64,000 nt of DNA from Datura wrightii (lineage: Eukaryota > Streptophyta > Magnoliopsida > Solanales > Solanaceae), in NCBI GenBank assembly GCA_035772735.1, contig JASDFA010000006.1, forward strand, positions 27,321,501 to 27,385,500, written 5' to 3'. Positions 54,544 to 64,000 of this stretch are shown in pieces (the stretch's first letter is position 1; the number at the start of each line of letters is the position of its first letter). Under the pieces are notes generated by a model. That model ran no database searches, had not been told where the DNA came from, and saw only the letters and a program-made list of their open reading frames with translations. The translations under genes and the position numbers were made by a program.

Positions 54544-54799
54544 TCTATATTATACGTAAAAGAAGGTTAGAGATATACTGATATTGCATCCTTTTAAGAC
54601 CTTCATTTCTATTATTTTTTTTCTAATTTTTTAACTATTTTTTTTTATAAAATTATTTTATTAATTTATTTATTTGATTATTATTGTCATTTAATATTAT
54701 CTAATTAGAAGTCCATTTGAATTCCTCAACCTCCTTAACTAAACATCTTTTCCTTAAACGTTTCATTTCATTATCTTTTTAATAAGGAATCTTTTCATC

Positions 54800-55777
54800 A
54801 TCAACAAGATAGAAGAAGTTTGGTTGATTGTCCTGTTTTGTGCAATTTCTTGACTTCAGCCCCTCTTTTTCCTCTTCCTTCTTTGTTAAGTCTAAACTCT
54901 AATCAGAAATCCTTATCGAAACAATCGCAGAATCTCAATCACAACCACATAATCACTTCCGTTTTTCGAATTTTGATCAATCACAGTTATGGCAACCAGT
55001 GGAAACAAGAATATGAACGCCAAATTGGTGTGCCTCTCATCTTTGATTTATCAATTCTGCTTATGGGTTGAGCTTAAATTCCATCAAAATTCTTTCTTTT
55101 TGCCATTTGTCATCTGGGTCCTCTTTAATTCTCCGGAATCATGACCTATAGTGTTTTATTTATTTTTGATTTGGGGCTTGATCACGAAAAGTTCCTCAAT
55201 TTGAATGATTTATTGCGCTTTTTTTTTTTTTTTGTATCTAAAAATTAGATGTGCCTTTTTTCTTTCTCAAAATTTTATCTTGTTGATAAATTTGCAGTAA
55301 TTTGATTTATTTATACTCTAATATGCTAAGTTTGATCTTTCACTTGGTTATTATTTGCTGATTATATGTTGTCAAAGTGTAATTGGTTATGGTTTTTTTC
55401 TCCGGTTGCTATATAATACTTGTATTTTATTTTTATGCTTTTTGTGGTTGTAAGAAGCGTTGCTTGTTGGAATATATTAGACTGGTTTTTGCCATGACTT
55501 GGAGTTCTCTTTTATTTCTTCAAGTGCATACTTATTGTTCAAGTTAATCCATATTACTTCCAATCTTGAATTTCTGCTCAATAAATACCACTTTACACTA
55601 GGAGATCATTGTTTCAGTTATTCTAATGATGTGTTCTCAATTTTAAAAAAATTATTTTATTGGTGTAGTTTTTCTCAAACTGTAAGTTTATGAACTTGAT
55701 GTGTTGAAGCTGACACTGATAAGCTAATGAAGTGTCTTTTGGTTTTAGGTGCTTCTTGGAGATGTTGGAGCTGGAAA
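54800..55777 (+). pseudogene. Rab5-type (RABF2/ARA7) GTPase gene fragment
   Basis: Exon 1 (54989-55027) reads MATSGNKNMNAKL, the plant RABF2 N-terminus. A donor GTGTGC follows, a 721-bp intron, and an acceptor GGTTTTAG|GTG at 55749. Exon 2 continues VLLGDVGAG in phase, then breaks at 55777, just where the invariant P-loop Lys should stand. The following sequence is not Rab5-like in any frame, and a stop ends the frame at 55915. All switch regions and G2-G5 motifs and the C-terminal Cys pair are missing, so no GTPase can be made. The upstream 190 bp look like a genuine 5' leader and perhaps promoter. Position inside a Helitron explains the fragment as a captured gene piece. Confidence 0.8.
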
Positions 55778-57350
55778 TGTTTGTTTCCTTCCACACACAT
55801 GAACTTCCAAAACATGAAGTTGGCTCCTCTCTCTCTTTCTTTGTTTTTAAATGGCTTTTGTGGGTTAAAAGTGGAGAATCACAGGAAAAGCGCAGAAAAG
55901 GGCGACCACTCTTGAAAGAAATCCTATAATTTATCTGTGGCCTTATTTTTGTTATTCCTGACCTAATTTAACAAAAGGGAATACACAAGACTTGAAGGGT
56001 CTTCTTGCTTAATTATTGTCTTGAGTCTCCAATCTGTGATAAAATCTATCAAAGAAGACAAGCAACCTCCTTGACTGTGGACACAAATCGATTGAATTTT
56101 TTTTGAGTGATGTAATTCTTATATAGTCCCCTATATTTGGGCTTCATCCCTTATTTTATTTTAAAATATCAATTTGGGTTAGTTTTAAACTATATGGCAT
56201 TTATGAATCTCAGTTGATGGATTGTTTGCTCCGACTCTTAGATTTGATTTTCTCTTCCCATAAAACCTTCTTCCTCGTTGAATTACTAAAAATTTTCAAG
56301 TTCTGCTGTACATGCAAATGCGTAGCTAAAGTTATATATTAGAGATTGGCTTTTGGAATAAGAAGGTAAATCATTTTGTGCATATCTTTGTACTGGTATT
56401 CCAATAAAAAAAATTATTTTTTCTTGTTTTAGTAAGATTGCAATAGACTTCAATAAGAGACCGATGAGAATGAAATTGTGGTAGTCTTTCAACTGTATCT
56501 TCGTAAACTTGATTCGTATTGATGCATTGATAGGTAAAGTTGTTAGAAATAATTGTGGCTTACTAGCTTATCTAATGTGTTGATGAACTCTTGCTTATTT
56601 GAAATTGCAGGGATATTGTTGATTCTTGATTTCTATTTACAGTGATAAAAAAAGATTTGTGCATATGGAGTTGTGTTATTTCGGGTGTAAGAATTACTAA
56701 ACATTTCAATACATAAACACAAAAAAGAGCCAAGAGTTGATGTGTACTTCAAGGAGATGAAAATCAAGTTTCAGGGCATAACCATTTTAGAGATATTTAT
56801 TTGCCCAAATACTACATTTGTATTTGATACAATTCTAATGATAATTGTGTTTCCTTTATACACCTGAGTGTTTATATTATCTTGGGATACTTTGGGTATA
56901 AGAATTGCTAGGATTAAGAATATACCTATCAAATTGTTAATATTGATATGTCGATTGTCATTCAGGAAATTACAAGCTTCTTTAAGAATCAAAAAGAGGA
57001 AAATGATATCTTTTACATTATTTTGTCTTATTTATAACTTCATTTGCAACATTATTGGATTGTCTGTTATCGAATTTTATTTTGCTTCAGTGATAATGTT
57101 TGCTCAATGTATATTTAATGCAAGTTGTTTAGTGTTAGGTTTATTTTGCAACTAGGTTCCATTGTCTATTGCTAATGAAAATTTTAAAAAATTACAAACA
57201 AAAATCATAACATTCTACCTTTAACTGGTACAGTTAATATAACGCAACACGCTACAATTAATAGAGTTGTGGCCATATAAAATGTGTCAAACCCGTAGGT
57301 TACCCAACCAAATCATCCATTTATCACCACTACTCACATGCAAAGATTGA
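55778..57350 (+). other. Helitron interior of unknown origin
   Basis: About 1.6 kb with only short ORFs. It could be further captured host DNA, for example intron sequence, since a TTGAAATTGCAG|GG acceptor-like site lies near 56612. I recognise no gene in it. Confidence 0.35.
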
Positions 57351-57361
57351 TTAAGGTGAGT

Positions 57362-57362
<1 letters not shown>

Positions 57363-57392
<30 letters not shown>
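57363..57392 (+). repeat. Poly-T run of about 30 bases
   Basis: An uninterrupted T run, most simply the reverse complement of a poly-A tail of a minus-strand retroposon inserted in the Helitron. No target duplication was seen. Confidence 0.6.
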
Positions 57393-57395
<3 letters not shown>

Positions 57396-57429
57396 TTTAG
57401 TAATGGAAAAGTAAAAGACTAATGTATCT

Positions 57430-57620
57430 TTTTAGATTTTTCGATGCTCGGTACTCGCGTTGGAGTCCGACTAAGCAGTTTCACGCTGAATAGTCCCTGT
57501 TTCGAGGTAGCACTCACTATTTCTCCCTATAAAATATTTTTTCATATTCCGAACTCAAAATCGAAACATTTGATTGAGGCATGATCAACTCCATCTACTG
57601 TACCACATTCATTAATGGTA
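57430..57620 (-). mobile_element. SINE-like repeat, copy 1
   Basis: It contains CTCGGTACTCGCGTTGGAGTCCGACTAA, a middle part with TCGAAACATTTGATTGAGG (a degenerate B-box region in reverse), and CATCTACTGTACCACATTCATTAATGG. The same ordered blocks occur 430 bp further on. The arrangement is like a reverse-oriented tRNA-derived SINE common in Solanaceae; family naming is uncertain. Confidence 0.5.
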
Positions 57621-57864
57621 AAAACTATTGATGATGCTTCACTAAAGAAGTAGAATAACACTTGTGAATATATAAACTTATATAGTGATTAATTAACAGA
57701 AGGAAAAAAACTTCATATATGTTTTGTTTTTATTATTAGTAAAAAAAAAATTAAATGTATTAAATGAGTTTTTATTAGTAATTATTACTTCCACACAAAA
57801 AAAAAAAGAAGTTGGAGTTCGTAGATGATTGTATATATAAGGTTATTATGTATTTTTTTTAATG

Positions 57865-58015
57865 TTATTTGGTATTCGTATTAGAGTCCGATTAATTCAG
57901 ATTTATGCCGGATAAGATACAGATGTGACCGTCCTTACCAAGGATTTTAGATTGATACCTCTAATTAAGAAAAGAGCAACGCCATCCAATGCACCACATA
58001 CATTAGTGGTGGGTT
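57865..58015 (-). mobile_element. SINE-like repeat, copy 2
   Basis: It contains TTGGTATTCGTATTAGAGTCCGATTAA, ACCAAGGATTTT, and CATCCAATGCACCACATACATTAGTGG. These correspond to the blocks of copy 1 in the same order and orientation, with an internal deletion relative to it. Confidence 0.5.
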
Positions 58016-58220
58016 ATTATGTATATATTATTATAGCTCTAATATCATTGCTTCTTTTAAAATATTTTTTATAAAATTAATTATATGAAAAATGATGAAG
58101 CTAATTCAAAATAACAATAAAATGTATCATAATTTATTCAATTTATAAGTATTGATAAAAAAAATTTAAAAAATTTATTTTTTATTTTAATAACCGCGCA
58201 AAGCGCGGCAAATTCACTAA

Positions 58221-59051
58221 TTATATATAGTATTCATTTTCATCCAAAGAAAGAATCATTGACTTAAGATAGAACATGAATAACAAGTAATACTATAAAA
58301 ATAATAATAACATTGAAAAGACTATTAATTAAGAGATTATTACATAAGAATCCTGTATTGATTGTTTTATATTCCACGCTTTCTTTTTGTTTAAATTACT
58401 ATAAAACTTGATTTTCAACGTATAAAAAACAACATAAAATACCATAGGTGAATTTCCGTAATAAAATTAATGCTGTCATCTCTGGAGATAACTACAGGAG
58501 CAACAAATACATAATGATGTAGAAATACCACAGAGAAAAAAAATATTATAGTGGAAATATGATAAATACAAAAAAATAATTTAGAATTATATTTGAATTT
58601 ACCTGTGATAATTATGAGATCGAAAAAGAAAATGCTAAAGTTTATTAAACAATAAATTAAAATTAAGATAAAGAAAATGTTAGACTGCTAGTTTTGATGA
58701 TTGATGGAACCATACGGGACCTGCTCCCTCGTTTCAATCCTCCATGATGGGTTTGTTTGGCTGGAGTTGGTGGGAAACTTTTCGCAGCTGTCAATAGTAC
58801 CTTTCTGCAGAAAGTTGGTGAGAGTGTAGCGATAGCAGCAGTGCAGCAGTAGCAGCAATCTTGTCCCAGCAGGTCAAATGTACTAGACCAACGGGATTGA
58901 TTTCTTGTTTTGATGTGTCCAATACTTATCCTAGTTTTTGGACAATCAAAAGGCAAGTTTTAAAAAAAAGAGAACAAACAAATCTTCAAGCATATTCTCT
59001 ACCTTCAAGAACAAGGTGACCATTTCGACAGAGCTGATGTCGGTATATGAT
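58221..59051. other. Spacer between the Helitron and the copia element
   Basis: AT-rich on the left; 58680-58960 is more balanced in composition and has a 97-codon minus-strand ORF that I do not recognise. No conserved motif supports it as a gene. Confidence 0.4.
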
Positions 59052-59521
59052 TGTTAGGAATATTGTTAGAGTTGAAGCTATTGAGTTGGACATCTAGATA
59101 TCATGAGGTTTGTGTAAGTTTCATCTTTTGTAACTTGTCGAACGATTCTAGATAAAGTGTCAACTAGAGTTAGTTGAAGTTTAGCTAGAATAGCTTTTGC
59201 TTTCCAGTTAGAGTTAGCTGGTCTTCTTAATTACATGTGTAGAATGTTGAAGTCTTGTAATAGAGTTGTTGCAAGTGGGAGATTAAGAGCTTAATCTCTT
59301 AGGATTACAAGAGTCTGTAATCGTTGTTGCTCAGATATAGTGGAGTTGTGTGAAATCCTACGTGGTAGGTCGTGGTTTTTTCTTCCCTTGAGCAAGGAGG
59401 TTTCCACGTAAACATCGTGTGTCACCTTCCTTGTTACTTTACTGTTCGTGTGTTCTTATTTTGTGCAACCTAGTAAAAGGACCTGACCCTGAGTACGGTG
59501 GTGGACTCATATAACTTATCA
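59052..59521 (+). repeat. 5' LTR of the SIRE-like copia element
   Basis: The LTR end CTTATCA directly precedes the PBS by two bases, so the right edge is firm. The start TGTTAGGAATATTG is chosen as the first TGTTAG upstream and is less certain, as no second LTR is present for comparison. Confidence 0.6.
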
Positions 59522-59523
59522 AT

Positions 59524-59535
59524 TGGTATCAGAGC
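59524..59535 (+). promoter_or_regulatory. Primer-binding site, initiator Met tRNA
   Basis: TGGTATCAGAGC is a perfect match to the usual plant iMet PBS and lies two bases after the LTR. Confidence 0.9.
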
Positions 59536-59580
59536 AGGTTCTTTCTAAAAGGTTAACACCTAGAAAGAATCCTGTTAAAT

Positions 59581-60539
59581 ATGGCAGCACCACCAAATCT
59601 GGAAGAAGGACAGTTACTACAAGACCCCTTGGATTCAATGGACAATACTATAGATAGTGGAAGACTTGAATCCATGATTTCATCACGGCTGAAGACAGTG
59701 AGCTATGGGATATTGTTCTAGATGATCCCCATGTTCCCATGAATACGGTAACCAAAGGGGAGACTACAACATCTGTCCCCGAGACGAGAAAAGAGTACAA
59801 TGACAGTGATCGAAAACAAATTTAAAAGAACTACAAGGCAAAAAAACTTGTGGTTTGTGGCATAGGTCTGATTAAATACAATCGAATCTCAGCTTGTGAG
59901 ACAGCCAAGGAGATCTGGGATTGCTTTAGAACAACTCATGAAGGGACCGGTCAGGTGAAACAATCCAAGGTAGGTATGGTTACTACTCAATATGAGATGT
60001 TTTCGATGAAAGAAGGAGAATCGATTCAAGAGATGCACACAAGATTCACCTCAATCACTGAGCTCTATTGTTTGGGAGAGGTTATAAATCCAAGCAGGTT
60101 GGTAAGGAAGATTCTCAGCATTCTTCCCAAGTCATGGGAAAGCAAGGTGGAGGCTATTGTTGAAGCTCGAAATCTCGACACTCTTATCATGGATAAACTC
60201 ATAGGAAATCTTAAAACCTATGAGCTCAAGAGGCAGAAAGATCAGAGTAGAAGTGACTGGAGGAAAGACAAGGGGTTGGCTCTCAAAAGTACTCAGGCAG
60301 ATTCAAGTGAGGATGATAAAGACATGGCATACTTAACAAGGAGATTTCAAAAGATGATCAAGCGAAGTGGCGGATTTCCAAAGAAGTCAAATGCAAATAG
60401 GGGGCCTGGTCCAAATGATATTTGCCATAAATGTGGGAAACCGGGTCATTTTATTAAAGATTGCCCTATGCACAAGGTTGACTACAAGTATTACTTGAGA
60501 ACAATGCTGATAAAACCCGAAAGAAGGACCGGGTCCTAG
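59581..60539 (+). pseudogene. Gag of the SIRE-like element
   Basis: The ATG at 59581 starts MAAPPNLEEGQ. After frame changes the text reads FNGQYYR, AEDSELWDIVLDDPHVPM and, in the open part (59850-60539), SACETAKEIWDCFRTTHEGT. This is the UBN2-type copia gag. A CCHC knuckle CHKCGKPGHFIKDC lies near 60421-60465. The frame closes with TAG at 60537-60539 where related gags continue. Confidence 0.82.
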
Positions 60540-60639
60540 ACAAATTCAAAAGAAGAGCAGCAGCTGATAAACTGGTTAAGGAAGCCTTGACAACATGAGG
60601 AGATTCATCCAGAGAATTAGAAAATGATGAAGCACCTGA

Positions 60640-61300
60640 AGATGCTTCAATGATGGCAGTTGGAGATGATGATTTGCCATTCAACTTGATGCTTACATTC
60701 ATGGCCAACTTAGAAGCAGATGAAGAAGATGAGGTAACTTTTCTTGACATTAAGAAAAATCTGAAGGATTATAATTTGAAAAAACTGAGATCCCTAGCCA
60801 GCGTGTTAATTAATTCATTCTGTGATCTCACTAAAGAAAAGGAAGCCTTGAATAAGAGTGTCGATAACCTTGAATCGTAGAAAGTTGTGTTGATTACTAA
60901 CCTAGCTAAATTAGACGAAAAATGCCAGGAATTAGTGTCTGAAAGAAACTCTCTTATTGAAAATGATACTGGAAGTGATGTAGGAAATTCTCAAAATGAG
61001 CTAGAAGCCAAATTGAAAAACTCTCAAGAGGATCTCAGCCTCATGTTGGAAAGAAATTCTGAACTTGAGAGGGAACTGGTCAAACTTAAGATTGACCTAG
61101 ATAAGTCTCTTAAATGGACTGCCTCCTCTCAAGTCCTGGAAAAGTTGAGTTGACAAATCAGAGGCCTAACACTGGTGAAGGAATTGGATATAGAAAGACC
61201 TGTCCTCCCTATAATACTCATAACAAGTATGTATCTGGTCCAAACAACCTGTTGTACACTCATTATGGAAGGAATGGTCATCTCAAGTCAGATTGCATGT
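60640..61300 (+). pseudogene. Gag extension with coiled coil and second knuckle
   Basis: Several frames read EEDEVTFLDIKKNLKDYNLK, then KLDEKCQELVSERNSL and LKNSQEDLSLMLERNSEL with heptad-like Leu/Glu spacing. Last comes a damaged knuckle THYGRNGHLKSDC near 61260. Coiled-coil gag tails of this kind are known in Sireviruses. A stop at 60878-60880 separates the parts. Confidence 0.65.
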
Positions 61301-61499
61301 CTAGAAAAACTGCCTTAAGAAGGACCGTATATGGTCAAGAAACCTTGATGAACAACAGGGTACCTGGTCCTAAGGTGTCTCAAATCAGGCTGCCTGAATG
61401 GAAAAAAAGAAATCTGATCTTTCCTCTGTCCCTATTTTGGGAACTCAAGATGAAATAGGTTCCCAAGTCTAACCCATGATTTGTTCTTGCAGGAAGGAG

Positions 61500-61640
61500 T
61501 GAGAGGCAGCAGTCAAAATGGTATATGGATAGTGGCTGCTCAAAGCACATGACTAGAGAAATTGAGAATTTTCTCTCACTCAAAGCTTGTCAAGGAGGCT
61601 CGGTGTCTTTTGGAGACGAAAAAAGGAGTACATTCTTGGT
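61500..61640 (+). pseudogene. Protease region of the SIRE-like element
   Basis: The frame around 61517 reads SKWYMDSGCSKHMTREI, the copia protease motif with catalytic Asp in DSG. It changes frame near 61620. Confidence 0.8.
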
Positions 61641-62739
61641 GTTGGAAAGATTGGGAAGACACTTGATCATGCTATTGAAAATGTATTCTATGTCAATGGG
61701 TTGAAGTACAGTCTTCTGAGTGTGTCTCGGATTTGTGACAAAGGAAATGAGATCAAGTTTCTTTCAGCTCTATGTACGGTGACAATCTTCAATCAGATAG
61801 TGGTTCTAACTGCTAACATGTGCAAGAGTATGTATGTTTCTGATCTCAACTCCATAGCTGGTGATGTCCTTACTTGTTTAAGCATAGTTGAAGATGAATG
61901 CTATCCTATGGCGCAGAAGGTTGGGGCATGTGAGCACTATACTTCTCAACAAGTTGGTATCGAAGGACCTGGTTCGAGCACTTCTCAAGGTGAAATTTTC
62001 TCAACATCAACTATGTGATGCTTGTGTCAAAGGGAAACACACCAAGTCATCATTCAAGAATAAAAATGAAGTGAGTACCTCTAGACCTTTAGAGTTACTC
62101 CACATGGACTTCTGTGGACCTGTTAAAATTGCAAGCCGTGGAGGAAAGAAGTTCATCTTTGTCATTGTTGATGACTATTTCAGATACACCTGGACAATGT
62201 TTCTCTGCTCAAAGGATGAGGCATTCTCCGTAGTTGAATCTTTTGCAAACCAAATTCAAGTGAAGCTGAACTGCAATATTGCAGCGATCAGGTCCGATCA
62301 TGGAACTGAATTTGAGAATACAAAATTTGAGGACTTTTGTGCTGCTAAGGGGATCAGTCGCTACATCTCTGCTCCCAGAACTCCGCAATAGAATGGAGTG
62401 GTGGAGAGGAAACACCAAACTCTTGTGGATATTGCTAGAACTCTACTTATAGATGGAGGTGTAGCCATGTCCTTTTGGGCAGAAGCATTCAACACTGCTT
62501 TTCATGTGGTGAACAGATGTCTAATTCGGCCTTTACTAGGGAAAACTCCCTACTTGTTGTTGAACAAGAAAAAATTAATATTGAACTATCTCATAGTTTT
62601 TGGGTGCAAATGCTTTGTGCTGAACAATGGCAAGGATAATCTAGGAAAATTTGACCCTAAGAGTGATGAGGGAATTTTCCTAGGTTATTCCTCAAATTGC
62701 AAGGCATCGAGTCTACAACAAGAGGACACAATGTGTTGA
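61640..62739 (+). pseudogene. Integrase of the SIRE-like element
   Basis: Pre-integrase text (NVFYVNGLKYSLLSVSRICD) leads to RRLGHVSTILLNKL and CDACVKGKHTKS, the HHCC finger. The core has LELLHMDFCGP, FVIVDDYFRYTWT, then RSDHGTEFEN. The next block RTPQ*NGVVERKHQTL has TAG for a Gln codon (62389-62391). The catalytic D, D and E can all be placed, but the frame is broken. Confidence 0.88.
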
Positions 62740-63179
62740 AGAGAGTATTTGTGTTATATTCGATGAGACCGGAAATCTGAAAGATGCATATATGATCAAT
62801 GATGATGAACTTGAGGAATTATGGCAAACACAAAGAGATGCAATTGATTGTGACTTACCTGAGGAGCTGGTGATATCTGATGAGAAAAATGTGGGCCAGC
62901 TGGTGGAAAACCCAACGCAGGATGAAAATCATGTTCCCCCAAATGATGCAATGGAGCATGTTAGCACAGAGGTTCCACAGGAGAGAGCAAATGCAGACAA
63001 CAACCCAGAAGAGGGACTAGGTGCAGAAGTAAGAGAATCCTCTTTAGGAAGATCCAACTGGAAACACAGATCATCTCATCCGCTAGATAACTTAATGTCA
63101 CCTCTAGACTCAAGCATGCAAACTAGATCAAAGACTCGAAACATGTTTGCATCCTCAGCATTTATATCCCAGATTGAAC

Positions 63180-63515
63180 CCAAAAACATTAAGGAGGCCC
63201 TGAAAGATGTTGAATAGGATAATGCAATGCAGGAGGAACTTCATCAATTTGAAAGAAATAAGGTTTGGTATCTGGTTCCAAGGCCAATTGATCGAACTAT
63301 TATAGGGATCAGGTGGGTCTTCAGGAACAAGCTGAATGAACAAGGTGTCACTACCAGAAATAAGGCTAGACTGGTGGTTCAGGGATACAATCAAGAGGAG
63401 GGAATTGATTATGATGAAACCTTCGCTCCTGTGGAACGAATGGAGTCTATTCGAATGTTGATTGTTTGTGCTTCCTTCATGGAATTCAAACTATTCCAGA
63501 TGGATGATCACAGGC
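63180..63515 (+). pseudogene. N-terminal RT of the SIRE-like element, cut off
   Basis: The reading is MQEELHQFERNKVWYLVP, IGIRWVFRNKLNEQG, KARLVVQGYNQEEGIDY and ETFAPVERMESIRML, the first third of copia RT. It ends at LFQMD, where the family continues with VKSAFLNG. The YxDD box is therefore absent. Confidence 0.85.
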
Positions 63516-64000
63516 AAAAATAGCATGCCCGAGATACGCTTTATGACTTAAATTAGTCTTGTTTATCTAAGTTATTGTATACATTTTCATGTAATTTTAT
63601 ATGAATGTGAAGATATGTGCTAACCAACATGATTAGCCTTTGTTTTGTAGGTTTTGATGACTTTTGAGTAACTAATCCATGAGTTGGTGAAGTAGAGGCT
63701 TGGAAACGGAATTAACCCGCGAACATCGGCAAAGAGGAGGCACAAAATAGCCCACCTGCGTGTCGGCAACGTGCCACGGAAGGCAGGCTGATCACCACAG
63801 CCCACCTGCACGTTGGCAACGTGCCACGGCAGGCTGGCTGCGTGACATGGAGGTGCCAAAGCGCTGCCCAAGCAACGTGACACGCTGCCAACGCGGTAGG
63901 GTGCTGCCGAGGCCAAATTTCGGGTGATTTCCAGAGAGCTTTCGCATTGCCTCTGTGTCACGGAGGCAGTGCTCCGCGATGCACTCCGTGACACGTTGCT
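63516..64000. other. Unidentified right-end sequence with GC-rich palindromes
   Basis: The copia match ends abruptly and different DNA follows. From about 63750 it becomes GC-rich. A block CCCACCTGCnnGTyGGCAACG is repeated (63751 and 63801), and an inverted repeat GTGTCACGGAG / CTCCGTGACAC stands at 63955-63965 and 63984-63994. The latter is the same motif as upstream of the LTR TATA boxes at 47.1 and 52.8 kb. It could be the promoter part of another LTR that continues outside the window. Confidence 0.5.

Larger units (their letters stand above)
54544..58220 (+). mobile_element. Non-autonomous Helitron, 3.68 kb, with captured Rab5 fragment
   Basis: The 5' end is A|TCTATATTATACGTAAAAGA. The 3' end has the perfect hairpin CCGCGC-AAA-GCGCGG (58194-58208), then eight bases, then CTAA (58217-58220) and T. 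The host dinucleotide is thus A/T, without TSD or TIR, as Helitrons require. No Rep/helicase sequence was found. The interior carries a Rab5 gene fragment near the left end, a 30-base T run at about 57363-57392, and SINE-like repeats. The 3' end is strong. The pairing with this 5' end is the best candidate seen, but another TC start inside cannot be excluded. Confidence 0.72.
59052..63515 (+). mobile_element. Ty1/copia (SIRE-like) element, 3'-truncated and decayed
   Basis: A 5' LTR (59052-59521) is followed by a PBS and by gag, protease, integrase and the start of RT in copia order. Gag has a long coiled-coil extension, and integrase carries CDACVKGK and LELLHMDFCGP, as in Sireviruses (SIRE/Maximus), although the LTR is shorter than usual for them. 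The element stops in the RT palm N-terminal part at about 63515. RNase H, PPT and 3' LTR are absent. Internal stops and shifts show that it is dead. Confidence 0.82.

Noticed and set aside
55727..55929. Functional Rab5 gene
   Set aside because: The match ends inside the P-loop, all other GTPase motifs are missing, and a stop follows within 140 bases.
58663..58956. 97-codon minus-strand ORF as a gene
   Set aside because: Low-complexity Cys/Ala text, no family, no splice partner, and no conserved start context.
1..64000. CRISPR array, operons or bacterial-type regulation
   Set aside because: The window is plainly plant nuclear DNA; the direct repeats seen are transposon-derived or minisatellite-like and have no regular spacers.
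1..64000. tRNA or rRNA genes
   Set aside because: tRNA-like boxes occur only inside SINEs, and no complete cloverleaf or rRNA-like stretch was found by eye.

Overview
The window looks like nuclear DNA of a flowering plant, most likely a Solanaceae species. The evidence is: split genes with GT-AG introns, AT-rich intergenic DNA, several tRNA-derived SINEs that resemble the tobacco TS/SolS family, an RTE LINE with a (TTG)n tail, many Ty1/copia and Ty3/gypsy remnants, hAT and Tourist MITEs, and a Helitron with a CTAA end. The SINE family assignment rests on memory of the consensus, so the family-level placement is an inference.

Three host genes appear intact. (1) On the plus strand, 6680-13366 encodes an organellar (probably mitochondrial) ribosomal protein bL28 in two exons separated by a 6 kb intron loaded with SINEs and an RTE LINE. 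(2) On the minus strand, 19204-19986 encodes a ZCCHC10-like CCHC zinc-knuckle protein with a Ser/Lys/Arg-rich tail; its 5' UTR appears to be split by an intron. (3) On the minus strand, 41804-45389 encodes a three-TM membrane protein in two exons. Its N-terminal basic motif fits the GET2/CAML-type receptor G1IP of the tail-anchored-protein insertion pathway. The three genes act in unrelated processes. No operon-like or pathway link joins them.

Decayed host sequence includes a MAPKKK-type kinase pseudogene (about 14128-14770), a short nuclear insertion of plastid ycf2 (about 18436-18535), and a Rab5 (RABF2-type) gene fragment at 54989-55777 that lies inside a Helitron.

Layout from left to right: Helitron-type 5' end, short tandem repeats and a gypsy LTR fragment (1-1959); a decayed copia element split by a hAT MITE (about 1980-5300); AT-rich DNA; the bL28 gene; the kinase pseudogene, LINE debris, a SINE, a MITE and the plastid fragment (14-18.6 kb); the ZCCHC10-like gene; LINE and foldback debris (21-23.2 kb); a nested pair of gypsy elements with a clean outer TSD (23820-34937); a hAT MITE; a LARD-like LTR element (35980-39487); a Tourist MITE and a hAT MITE; the G1IP-like gene; a solo gypsy LTR and a second copy of the same LTR in inverted orientation (46912-52988); a Helitron carrying the Rab5 fragment (54544-58220); and a 5' copia half of SIRE type cut off at about 63515, followed by a GC-rich palindromic stretch that runs off the window.

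All element boundaries were read by eye from repeats, TSDs and translated motifs. No alignment or database search was run.
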